Assembly (NCBI RefSeq): GCF_043197795.1
Contig: NZ_JBICTU010000005.1
Coordinates: forward strand, 124,001 to 188,000
DNA: 64,000 nt
Source: Sphaerisporangium sp040649355
GTDB lineage: Bacteria > Actinomycetota > Actinomycetes > Streptosporangiales > Streptosporangiaceae
Direction of reading: 5' to 3'
Shown here one piece after another: positions 1 to 7,397 of this stretch. A program made the position numbers and the translations under genes. The notes under the pieces are model-generated. The model searched no databases. It was not told where the DNA came from and worked only from the letters and a program-made list of their open reading frames with translations. How positions within the stretch are numbered: the first letter of the stretch is position 1; the number at the start of each line of letters is the position of its first letter.

Positions 1-1
1 A

Positions 2-769
2 GACCGCCCCGCCGATGCTCAGGAGGTCTTCGAGCGGCTGATCCCGTTCCTGCCGGCCCCGGGTGAGCGTCCAGAGGTCGCCGAGCGAGGCGGGGCACGA
101 CTGCCCGACCCCACTCGCCCGTACCGGAACCCCTGCGCGCCGCGCCCCCGGCCTGATCAGAGCCTCGTCGAGCAGAGTGACGCGGAGCCTGTCTCCGCGG
201 GGGAGGCACTTGAGGCCATCGCGGACGCGGAGGCCGAGTCCGACGAACTGCTCACCGAGGATCGGTACACGCAGGCCGCCGACGTGCTCAACGCGGTGCT
301 CAAAGCGGCCTCCGACGCCCTGGGCAGCGACAACCAGCGGGTGCTGCGGCTTCGGCAGCGGCGGGCGGCGATCCTGGTGATCGGCGGTGACGTCCGGCGT
401 GCCCTGCCCGAGTTCGACAGGCTCGCCGCCGCGTACGCGCGGGTCGCGGGCCCAGCCGACGTGGACACCCTGGAATGCCGGCGGCAGGCGGCCTACTGCC
501 GCGCGGAACTGGGCCAGGGGACCGTGGCCCTCGAAGAGCTGCGACAGGTGCTGGCACGGTTCCGGGCCGAGAGGGGCGACGGGGACGAGACCGTGCTGGA
601 CCTGCGACGAGACATCGGGTACCTGCTCGCCGCCGAAGGACAGAGGAAGGACGCCGTCGCCGTCCTCGAACCTCTGCACGACGACTTCTCCGTCATCTAC
701 GGCCCCGACGACGCCCGTACATTGGAGATCAGAGACCTGCTGGCACGTCTCCAATCCCCAGGAACCTGA
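2..769 (+). CDS. C-terminal part of a Ser/Thr protein kinase with TPR-like tail (5' truncated)
   Basis: The reading frame is open from the window edge to the TGA, so the gene starts upstream. The first visible residues (DRPADAQEVFERLIPFLP, then a Pro/Arg-rich stretch with LPDPTRPY) look like the end of a kinase lobe and the linker of actinobacterial Ser/Thr kinases that carry a tetratricopeptide tail. From about residue 75 the protein is helical and repeat-like (ADVLNAVLKAASDALG; ALPEFDRLAAAYARVAG; DVDTLECRRQAAYCRAELG), as expected of TPR/NB-ARC-type tails. The catalytic lobe lies outside the window, so kinase identity rests on the junction sequence and is inference. An ATG at 284 exists but sits in the middle of the conserved frame. 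Confidence 0.6.
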   Translation, partial: DRPADAQEVFERLIPFLPAPGERPEVAERGGARLPDPTRPYRNPCAPRPRPDQSLVEQSDAEPVSAGEALEAIADAEAESDELLTEDRYTQAADVLNAVLKAASDALGSDNQRVLRLRQRRAAILVIGGDVRRALPEFDRLAAAYARVAGPADVDTLECRRQAAYCRAELGQGTVALEELRQVLARFRAERGDGDETVLDLRRDIGYLLAAEGQRKDAVAVLEPLHDDFSVIYGPDDARTLEIRDLLARLQSPGT

Positions 770-847
770 AGCCGGACACCGCGTGGCTTGGACGACGAGA
801 AGCCCGTGGCGGTGGCCTACGGGCTTCTCGTGGGTCTGGCGTTGAGG

Positions 848-1060
848 TTAGAAGTCGAACTCGCCCTGCTTTGCTCCGTCGAGGAAGGCATCCCAGACGC
901 TCGCGCTCACCACGAAGGGCGCCTTGTCGGGTGCTTCGGTGTCCCGCAACCCGACCCGTCCCCCCGAGAGCGGAGCCACCTCTAGGCAGTTCCCCTGGTT
1001 GGACGCGCTCTTGGTCGCCTTGCGCCAGGCTGCGGTCTTCAACTCGTCACTTAAATCCAT
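848..1060 (-). CDS. DUF397 small protein (WhiJ-associated type)
   Basis: A 70-residue acidic protein of the DUF397 family, recognised by AAWRKATKSASNQGNCLEVA near the start and the ending WDAFLDGAKQGEFDF. In streptomycetes these proteins are encoded beside XRE-DUF5753 regulators and act with them in development and specialised metabolism. The molecular role is thought to be that of a partner or antagonist of the regulator. Here the gene overlaps the 3' end of the XRE gene by 10 nt, so the two are probably co-transcribed and translationally coupled. A GAGAGG ribosome binding site precedes the ATG. Confidence 0.88.
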   Translation of the reverse strand: MDLSDELKTAAWRKATKSASNQGNCLEVAPLSGGRVGLRDTEAPDKAPFVVSASVWDAFLDGAKQGEFDF

Positions 1061-1872
1061 GATGTCTGCGCCTCTCTGATCAACTGGATCGAGACATGCT
1101 GGGGATGTGCGTCAGCTCGGATTTTGTCGTACCTGGCGCGAATCGCCTCGACGTCTTCTAGCCGATTCGTGACGTGGCCGTGAGTCGCGGACTCGATGTA
1201 TACGGTATCCCCATCTCCAGGAAGCTGCGCGATGATAAACCCGCCGGAGGTTCCGGTAGTCGCCCCGAGTGTCAGGGGGACTATCTGGATGCTCACCCTC
1301 GGCGACTCATCTGCTTCGAGGAGGCGCTCGAGTTGGCGGTGCATGGTTTTATTGCCGCCGATCGGCCGGTGTAGAACGCCCTCGTCGAGCACGACCCAGA
1401 GCATCGGCGGGGTGGACTGGGTCAAGATCTTCTGTCGCTCCATTCGTGCCTGTACTGCGGTCTCGACCTGCTCCTCGGTGAGACCGGGTTCACCGCGGAT
1501 GACCACTCGCGCATAGGCATCTGTCTGTAGAAGGCCTGGTACCACGAGTGGTTCCCAGCTATGCAGGGTGTGGGCCTCATGCTCGACTTCCAGCCAGTTG
1601 CGGAACCATCTGGGGCTCGCGCCCCGGGTCAGGTGTGCCCACAGGCGGACGAGTTCGCCGCCCGCGTTGAGGGCGTCGTCGTAGCGCTGCATGAAGTTCT
1701 GACTCGGCGTGCGCTCGCCGCGCTCGATGAAGCCGACCAGACTCTGGCTGAACTGGATGGTCCTGGCCAGTCGGTCTTGGGTCAAATTCGCCCGAATTCG
1801 GCGCTTGCGCATTTCGGCGCCCAGAAAAACCAAAGGCTTAACAGTCGGGTCAGGATCGGGGGGTACGTACAT
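1051..1872 (-). CDS. XRE-family helix-turn-helix regulator with DUF5753 domain
   Basis: A 273-residue regulator. The N-terminal helix-turn-helix covers roughly residues 18-75 (RIRANLTQDRLARTIQFSQS, then VGFIERGERTPS). The rest is the DUF5753 sensor region typical of WhiJ/Scr1-like regulators (WFRNWLEVEHEA, VVPGLLQTDAYARVV, later IQIVPLTLGA). GGAGGC precedes the ATG. It is followed directly by the DUF397 gene and lies divergent from a microprotein and an RsbW-like ATPase gene, which matches the known XRE/DUF397/ATPase gene sets. Such regulators usually repress neighbouring promoters, so the shared upstream region is its likeliest target. The ligand is unknown. Confidence 0.9.
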   Translation of the reverse strand: MYVPPDPDPTVKPLVFLGAEMRKRRIRANLTQDRLARTIQFSQSLVGFIERGERTPSQNFMQRYDDALNAGGELVRLWAHLTRGASPRWFRNWLEVEHEAHTLHSWEPLVVPGLLQTDAYARVVIRGEPGLTEEQVETAVQARMERQKILTQSTPPMLWVVLDEGVLHRPIGGNKTMHRQLERLLEADESPRVSIQIVPLTLGATTGTSGGFIIAQLPGDGDTVYIESATHGHVTNRLEDVEAIRARYDKIRADAHPQHVSIQLIREAQTSWI

Positions 1873-2111
1873 GCTGCCTCCGTCCGGCGAGAAATCGCTA
1901 CTCCTTCAGCACAGCCAGCACACCGGTAGTACAAACCGTCCGGCAATGTGCTCTGCCTTTGGATGCACAACGTAGCCGGTCAGAGGCACTCTGTGAAGTG
2001 ACTTGAGGGGCCGAGAAGGCGACCTAAGCAGACCTCCTGCCGATGCTGCGGAGATGCCTATATAGGGGCGATAAAAGACGGTCCACTATGTCCAGATAAG
2101 AGGGGATAAGA
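1873..2111. promoter_or_regulatory. Divergent promoter region between XRE regulator and microprotein/ATPase genes
   Basis: No gene is apparent in this gap. It holds a locally AT-rich stretch around 2050-2110 with the perfect palindrome CCTATATAGG (2054-2063). A strong ribosome binding site, GAGGGG, sits 8 nt before the ATG at 2112. The palindrome is a plausible operator for the XRE regulator. This is inferred from position only, and no clear -35/-10 pair could be fixed. Confidence 0.35.
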
Positions 2112-2243
2112 ATGGCTGTATCGAGAGCGGGAAAGCGTGGTCTCGATGGTCCGTTCCTCCGAGTGCCGGCTAGGGATCTGTCACTCCTCCGCCACTCTCC
2201 GCAGGCGATCCCCGTGCCGGATATGGGCGGGGGAGCGGCATGA
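2112..2243 (+). CDS. 43-residue microprotein, translationally coupled to the ATPase gene
   Basis: A short frame starting MAVSRAGKRGLDGPFLRVPA and ending PDMGGGAA. It is supported by a GAGGGG ribosome binding site at the proper distance and by an exact ATGA overlap with the ATPase start at 2240. It has no signal peptide, membrane segment or family I recognise. The ATPase has its own GGGGGAG site inside this frame, so coupling may tune the ratio rather than be essential. It could be a leader peptide with no function as protein. Confidence 0.5.
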   Translation: MAVSRAGKRGLDGPFLRVPARDLSLLRHSPQAIPVPDMGGGAA

Positions 2244-3196
2244 ACGATCACGAGAACACGACGCGGCAACGGGGCCGGCATCGGCGGAGTGAGGCAGTGG
2301 TTCGGGTTCGCCCGAGGGGTTGGGATCCGGCTGAGCGGGCCGCCGCGCGGCAGTTGGATCTATTGGAGCCGGTCTGGGCCGTTTGGTACGGGCTGGGTGC
2401 GCGCCGTTTCTATGCCGCTGCCGTCTGGTCCGCGTCCGAGCCATTGATCGTGCAGGCCGGTACCGCTGATGAGTTGCGCGACCGGATGCGTGAGGCCGAG
2501 GTGGGCGACCTAGTACGTGAGGCCGGGCGGCGCGATCTTGTGCTCCAGGCCGAGCGGTCCGCATGGGCGCGTCGCCCACGGCCACCGACGGCGCCCGTAC
2601 CCCGCGAAGCCTTGCCCGTACAGCCGGTGCCCGCCGTACAGCCGGGGCACGTGCCCCTCGAAGCCTTGCCCATACAGCCGGTGCCCGCCGTACGGCCGGG
2701 GCTCGTGCCCCGCCTGCCCCTGCCCACGCGGCCGGAGCCGCGTAGGCCCCTGCCAATGTCGCGTCCACCCCGAGGAGCGAAGATGCCGGACAGCACGCCG
2801 GACGGCGCGCGTACCGTCTGCTGGGATCTACCCTGCGACCTGTCGGTGATCGGCAAGACCCGGAGCATGGTGAGGGAGATCCTCACCTCATGGACGCTGG
2901 AGTCCTTGGCCGACGATGTGGTGCTGGTGGTCGACGAGTTGCTGGCCAACGCGCTGAGCTACGGAGAGCCACCGGTCAGGCTCGCCCTTTCCGCCGAGGA
3001 TGGCGAACTACTGCGCGTCCAGGTCACCGACCACGCCGCCGAACTGCCTCGCCACCTCCACCTCGGCATCGAGGCCGTCCACGGCCGCGGCCTGACCATC
3101 GTCGAGGCCCTGGCCCACGAGTGCGGCATCACGCCACTCTCCGGCCCCTCTGGTACCTCCGGCAAGACCGTCTGGGCCTGTTGGCGCCTCGTGTGA
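2240..3196 (+). CDS. RsbW-like ATP-binding protein (HATPase_c_2) with N-terminal domain and Pro-rich linker
   Basis: A 318-residue protein in three parts. Residues about 20-115 form a small domain shared by many actinobacterial proteins of this type (LLEPVWAVWYGLGARRFYAA). Residues about 118-175 are a Pro-rich linker with an 18-residue repeat (VPREALPVQPVPAVQPGH, then VPLEALPIQPVPAVRPGL). The last 130 residues are a GHKL ATP-binding fold with N-box VVDELLANALSYGEPPV, LRVQVTDHA and GRGLTIVEALAHECGI. Relatives are anti-sigma kinases or orphan ATPases of WhiJ-like loci. No kinase target is visible nearby. The last 80 bp recur as a decayed copy at 8.4 kb. Confidence 0.85.
   Translation: MNDHENTTRQRGRHRRSEAVVRVRPRGWDPAERAAARQLDLLEPVWAVWYGLGARRFYAAAVWSASEPLIVQAGTADELRDRMREAEVGDLVREAGRRDLVLQAERSAWARRPRPPTAPVPREALPVQPVPAVQPGHVPLEALPIQPVPAVRPGLVPRLPLPTRPEPRRPLPMSRPPRGAKMPDSTPDGARTVCWDLPCDLSVIGKTRSMVREILTSWTLESLADDVVLVVDELLANALSYGEPPVRLALSAEDGELLRVQVTDHAAELPRHLHLGIEAVHGRGLTIVEALAHECGITPLSGPSGTSGKTVWACWRLV
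2600..2725 (+). repeat. 54-bp tandem repeat encoding the ATPase Pro-rich linker
   Basis: Two near-identical 54-bp units and a degenerate third encode an 18-residue unit with core ALPVQPVPAV. The unit length is a multiple of three, so the frame is kept. It is one of about ten short tandem arrays in this window. Confidence 0.75.
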
Positions 3197-3250
3197 ACGA
3201 ACATCATCCGACGCGCCGGACTGACCTGATCACCCGGGTGTTCTCACTCA

Positions 3251-4468
3251 CTACGAAGTGAACCGGCCGCGTAGCGCCCTCAGCGCGAATCGGGCAGAGC
3301 GAGTGCGCAGGAGTACGGCTGTCAGAACGATGAAGCCTGCGGCGACGGCGGTGAAGAACCAAGGATCATCTGACGGGACGACCTGGAGCAGTGCCAGTGC
3401 GATACCCGCTGGAACGGTGATGAGCGTGAACACGACCACCGCGCTGTTGACGTGCCTGGTCTCGTCCTCTCTGGTCAGCCGATTGAAGTCGCTGATCTCG
3501 GTGAGGATCTGATCGAAACGCTCGCGAAGCCCATGCTGGCGCTGGTAGGCGGCCAGGAGCCGGTTCGGGATCCCGTGGGTCGTCAGGTGCTGAGCCCACA
3601 GTCGACGCCGGAAGGAACCGACCTCCCTCTCCAGTCGGGCCATCGTGGTCGCCAGGTTGGTGTCGAGCGCGGCCACCATACGCTGTTCGAGATGTTTGAG
3701 CCCTTGGCTCTGGAGCAAGCCGAGCATGACCGCGTCCAGGTAGATCGAGCGCAGGTACAGCTCCGCGTAGCCGAAGAACGCATCATCTGGCCCTTCGTCA
3801 GGACGGACGCCGACGACGCCCATCCCGTCGCGCAGCACGACGGCATGCCAGTCGACGGAGAGTCTGATGATCTCGTCGTCGGCCGGTTCGAGGTGTTTGG
3901 GATCGGGCGGATAGTCCGCCAGGATGGTGCGCGAGGCCAGTGCCCACAGCCACTGACGGGCCGCAGGCCAGCGCCAGTACCTGGGGTGCAGGTACAGACG
4001 GGGCAGCCCCCGTTTGGCGGGGGTCACGAAGCAGACGGTGAAGGGGGGTACGGCGGACTCGATCTTGGCTTGTCCGTTCACTAGAGCCTGCGCATCGAAG
4101 CTGACGGGTGGCGCGTCCCTGCGTCCGGCGAGACCACGCAGCAGCGAGATCGGCGCTCCTCGTCTCGACCGCAGGTGGATCGCCACCAACCCACAGGCGT
4201 CCGGCTCGTCGGATACGCGGAGAGCCTCGATGCCCAGGATCTCGACGTCGCCGACCACGCGCTGGGTGGGATCGTGCCAACGGTTAGGGTGATCTTCCCG
4301 CCCGTACAGCACATGGGTCGCCTTGTCGCGGTAATACTCGCTGCGTGCCTCGGCGGTGGAACGCACCTGCCGATGCTGCAGGACCAGTGGCCCAGGCGCC
4401 CATTCCGGTGTGGAGGGGAATCGCGCTTCGTAGACGACGATCAGGGCGTGCCTGGCGAACCGGGTCAC
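3251..4468 (-). CDS. CorA-like two-TM protein, last gene of the NACHT operon
   Basis: A 405-residue protein without a signal peptide. The N-terminal half is soluble and unrecognised. A long helical stretch (about 230-335, including LYLRSIYLDAVMLGLLQSQG and a Glu/Arg-rich coiled-coil-like part) leads into two closely spaced membrane helices near the C-terminus (SAVVVFTLITVPAGIALALL and WFFTAVAAGFIVLTAVLL). This layout resembles the CorA membrane fold, but the Gly-Met-Asn pore motif between the helices is absent, so Mg2+ transport is not supported. The start overlaps the stop of the preceding small gene by 4 nt. As the membrane member of this operon it may be the effector; that is inference. 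Confidence 0.7.
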   Translation of the reverse strand: MTRFARHALIVVYEARFPSTPEWAPGPLVLQHRQVRSTAEARSEYYRDKATHVLYGREDHPNRWHDPTQRVVGDVEILGIEALRVSDEPDACGLVAIHLRSRRGAPISLLRGLAGRRDAPPVSFDAQALVNGQAKIESAVPPFTVCFVTPAKRGLPRLYLHPRYWRWPAARQWLWALASRTILADYPPDPKHLEPADDEIIRLSVDWHAVVLRDGMGVVGVRPDEGPDDAFFGYAELYLRSIYLDAVMLGLLQSQGLKHLEQRMVAALDTNLATTMARLEREVGSFRRRLWAQHLTTHGIPNRLLAAYQRQHGLRERFDQILTEISDFNRLTREDETRHVNSAVVVFTLITVPAGIALALLQVVPSDDPWFFTAVAAGFIVLTAVLLRTRSARFALRALRGRFTS

Positions 4469-4749
4469 CGGTAGTAGTCCTCCACTTCGGGAAGGTCAAG
4501 ACGGATGACATAGCGCGCGTGCTCCGGATCTTCGGGGTCCACCATGAATCTCACCCGCTCACCTGTCCTGATGGTGCGGAATCCCTCGGTCACGATGTCG
4601 GCGTACATGAAGGCGTGATGCTTATTTGTCTCGATATCCCGAACCACGTATGTGCCTTGGCGGCCCTCGTGACCGCTGCCGAGTGGCATGCGGTCGACGA
4701 TGTTGCCGAACCGCTGACCGCTCGCCGCTCTGATCTCCTCGCTGGTCAC
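4465..4749 (-). CDS. Small cold-shock/OB-like protein of the NACHT operon
   Basis: A 94-residue protein. I place the start at a GTG that overlaps the stop of the NACHT gene (GTGA), giving VTSEEIRAASGQRFGNIVDR; an ATG 42 nt further upstream would run deep into the NACHT frame. The core (HHAFMYADIVTEGFRTI, then RTGERVRFMVDPED and ARYVIRLD) follows the cold-shock-domain pattern in which an aromatic strand is followed by a linker, G-x-x-V-x-F and a final strand. Nucleic-acid binding is therefore plausible, although the usual RNP1 aromatic cluster is weak. Its place between a NACHT protein and a membrane protein suggests a sensor or adaptor subunit. Confidence 0.65.
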   Translation of the reverse strand: MTSEEIRAASGQRFGNIVDRMPLGSGHEGRQGTYVVRDIETNKHHAFMYADIVTEGFRTIRTGERVRFMVDPEDPEHARYVIRLDLPEVEDYYR

Positions 4750-7397
4750 CCGAGCTCCTCGACACACCTGAAACCGACCGCGTTGCTGCATCCCCGGCGC
4801 CGGGAGAGCCCCTTGGAGGAGACTTGAAGTGCTCGGTACGGGTTGTCGTAGGAGCCGCCGCAGATGACGACCTCGTTGAGGTTCTCAAGCACCGTTCCTG
4901 TGATCTCCCATACGTTTCCGGCCATCTCCCTGATCCCGAACGGAGAGACGTTGCCAGGATGCGCGTCGACCGGACCGGGCATGGCTTGGCTCAGCCGCCC
5001 ACCGTCCAATTCCTCTCTCCACGCCTCGTAGGTGATCAGCGGCTGCCCGCTCCATGTGTCCGCGCAATTGACGATGTCCAGGTCGATGTCGTCGCCCCAG
5101 GGGAACAACCGGCCGTCACTTCCTCGAGCGGCGGCCTCCCATTCGAGAGACGTGGGCAGGCGCTTGCCCTCGAAGCGGGCGAAGGCGTACGCGCTCCAGT
5201 AGTTGACGCAGATCACAGGGTGGTTCTCGTACGCCCGATCGGTGAAGTAGTCCTGCACCTTGAGGCGTTCCTGCCATGGCTCGTGGGAGTAGGAAGGCGG
5301 CTTGCCCGGGTGGTCCCACTCATGTGAGCCATGCTGCCGGACGGCTTCCAGAAAGCGGTTGTAGCGGCCGACCGTGACCGGGAAGCGATCGAATCGGACG
5401 GGCCGTTCGACGTGCCGGAGCATCAGATGGTGGCTCGGCCCGACGAGATATGTACCGGCGGGGAGGACGCAGTCGACGCTGGGTGCCTGCGGCGCATGGC
5501 GGGATCGCCGGTACAGGAAGTCCCGAACCTGCTCGGTCAGGCGAGGGCCGGTCTCGACGGCGGACTCCCGGTTAGCGGGATCACGTAGGTATTCGGCGGC
5601 CAGCAGCTCCTGATAGGCCGAGTGCACGAAGGCGACCCCGGACGACTCGACGGGCCTGAAGAACGCTCTCAATCGGAACGCGTTGTAGCTCAGGCGCCCT
5701 CCCTCGAAGAGGAAGATACCCACATCGTTCACGATGTCCACGAACGTAAAGGTCGTCTGACCTCGGAGGAAAGCCTCGCCGAAGTACGTGATGATCGACC
5801 GCATTGAGTCCGTGAGATGGGTCGATGCCATGACCCGTTCCATGTGCTGCCAGGCCAACTCGGCGAGATGAGGAAGATCGCCGCTGTCGAGTTCCAGCTC
5901 ACGTACCAGGCGCATCTCAAGGGGGGTGCCGGCGCCGGCCACATCCTGGAGCCTCAGTGCCGAGAATCGGGGCACACGCAGTGGGTTCACGCCCTGGGCA
6001 TGGAGTTGCTGGACAAGCTTCTCCGACACCAGCGCGGTGCCGTCCAGCAGCCGTCGCACCTGCGGGGAATCCTCCAGGAAGGAAACCCGCGAGCTGGTGA
6101 CGACCGCCGACTCCGCGGACAGCACCTGGGCCAACTCGGTGAACAGCTCCAGGAACCCCTGCAACGTCATCGACGGCACCGCCTCGTCGATTCCGTCCAG
6201 GGCGCACGCCACCGACCCCGAACGCGCGAAGTACTGGAAGACGTCGAAGACGTACGAACTCTCGACGGCCATGTAGGGCGCGAGCGTACGGGTGACGAAC
6301 TCTCGGAACTCCTCGTCCCGCCTCTTCAGGCTCATGTCGAAGTAGAAGCGGTAGCGGCGTCGGCTCGCCGTCGCCGATCCGGCTACCAATCGCTTCAGCA
6401 GCGTCGACTTCCCGCTTCCGGAACGGCCGACGATGAGCAGGTTCCCCCCGGACGACGCGACCTCGTCCACCAACCGGTCGGCGGCCCCAACGCGGGAGAT
6501 CCGCTGCTCGCCGGTGCGCTCGTTCGTGGTGAGCAGATCGCCGGAGATCGCCATGCTCGCCGCGTCGAGCAACCCCGGATAGGCGTTGGAGACGTCTGCC
6601 AGATGCCGGTCCAGATCGACGAAGGCATCCATGAAGCGGTCGTACGTGACGACCCGGTAATCGCTGCCCAGCGGGCTCGGAGCCACGTGGACACCGTTCT
6701 CCTCCAGGATCAGGAACCGGGTGAGCTTCGGCAGTTGCGTCTGTAACAGATCGCCGCCGGTGGCGTCCAAGACCTGGGTCACATCATCGACGTTCTTACT
6801 GAGCAGCAGTTCGACGTACTCGCTTCGCAGCCCTCGCTCGCGGAAGAAGAGCTGGTAGATGGTATTGCGGGACAGCTCGAAGCGCTTGACCGGCTTGTAG
6901 TCCAGGGTCAGGTAGAGCCCGGCGAGGAACTCGGCCTTCAGCGCTACATCGGGGGAGAGCTTGGGCATATCCCCGGTCAGGATGCCGCTGCCCGTGCTGC
7001 TGAACCAGGCCAGCACATCGAGCAACCGGCGGACTGCGGTCAGCCCGTCTTCGTCGGCGACGTGGTAACCGTCGTGAGTGGAACGGTTGCGTAGACGCTG
7101 GATGTCACGGAGCGAGTCGATGACGACACTGCTGCGGATATGCGGCTGAGCGCCCTTGATCAGCTCGCTCAGCGCCTTGCCGCCGGGATCGCCGGGGACG
7201 TTGTGATACCTCCAGAGCTGCTTGAGGATACGCTCGGTGATCTTCCCGACCAGGGCGATCGTGTTCTCCGGATACCCATCGCCGAGCGACTTGATCGGAC
7301 GTTCGAAATCCAGCCCGAGATGGCGGGCGACACGGGAGTGGTCGTCCAGCTCATTGCGCAGCTGGTAGAGACGGGTGTCGAACTCCACGCTGCTCAC
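4746..7397 (-). CDS. HEPN-like / NACHT STAND ATPase / FGE-sulfatase-fold fusion protein
   Basis: An 883-residue multidomain protein. (i) The N-terminal ~135 residues are helical, DUF4145/HEPN-like, with R103-N104-x3-H108 (LRNRSTHDGYH), the spacing of the HEPN RNase motif. (ii) The NACHT-type STAND NTPase has Walker A GRSGSGKST (324-332), Walker B ALDGIDE (about 399-405) and VTSSR. (iii) A helical region follows (FVHSAYQELLAAEYL). (iv) The last ~230 residues have the formylglycine-generating-enzyme/C-type-lectin fold (GKRLPTSLEWEAAARGSDG, LFPWGDD, SPFGIREMAGNVWEI, GGSYDN, VGFRCV). The Cys pair used by active FGE enzymes is not visible. The combination fits conflict or immune proteins in which a STAND switch links a sensor to a toxic domain. 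Its ATG overlaps the methyltransferase stop by 4 nt. Confidence 0.88.
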   Translation of the reverse strand: MSSVEFDTRLYQLRNELDDHSRVARHLGLDFERPIKSLGDGYPENTIALVGKITERILKQLWRYHNVPGDPGGKALSELIKGAQPHIRSSVVIDSLRDIQRLRNRSTHDGYHVADEDGLTAVRRLLDVLAWFSSTGSGILTGDMPKLSPDVALKAEFLAGLYLTLDYKPVKRFELSRNTIYQLFFRERGLRSEYVELLLSKNVDDVTQVLDATGGDLLQTQLPKLTRFLILEENGVHVAPSPLGSDYRVVTYDRFMDAFVDLDRHLADVSNAYPGLLDAASMAISGDLLTTNERTGEQRISRVGAADRLVDEVASSGGNLLIVGRSGSGKSTLLKRLVAGSATASRRRYRFYFDMSLKRRDEEFREFVTRTLAPYMAVESSYVFDVFQYFARSGSVACALDGIDEAVPSMTLQGFLELFTELAQVLSAESAVVTSSRVSFLEDSPQVRRLLDGTALVSEKLVQQLHAQGVNPLRVPRFSALRLQDVAGAGTPLEMRLVRELELDSGDLPHLAELAWQHMERVMASTHLTDSMRSIITYFGEAFLRGQTTFTFVDIVNDVGIFLFEGGRLSYNAFRLRAFFRPVESSGVAFVHSAYQELLAAEYLRDPANRESAVETGPRLTEQVRDFLYRRSRHAPQAPSVDCVLPAGTYLVGPSHHLMLRHVERPVRFDRFPVTVGRYNRFLEAVRQHGSHEWDHPGKPPSYSHEPWQERLKVQDYFTDRAYENHPVICVNYWSAYAFARFEGKRLPTSLEWEAAARGSDGRLFPWGDDIDLDIVNCADTWSGQPLITYEAWREELDGGRLSQAMPGPVDAHPGNVSPFGIREMAGNVWEITGTVLENLNEVVICGGSYDNPYRALQVSSKGLSRRRGCSNAVGFRCVEELG

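Noticed and set aside
3251..4468. Mg2+ transporter CorA
   Set aside because: Only the general two-TM layout fits; the Gly-Met-Asn motif is missing and the context is a NACHT operon.
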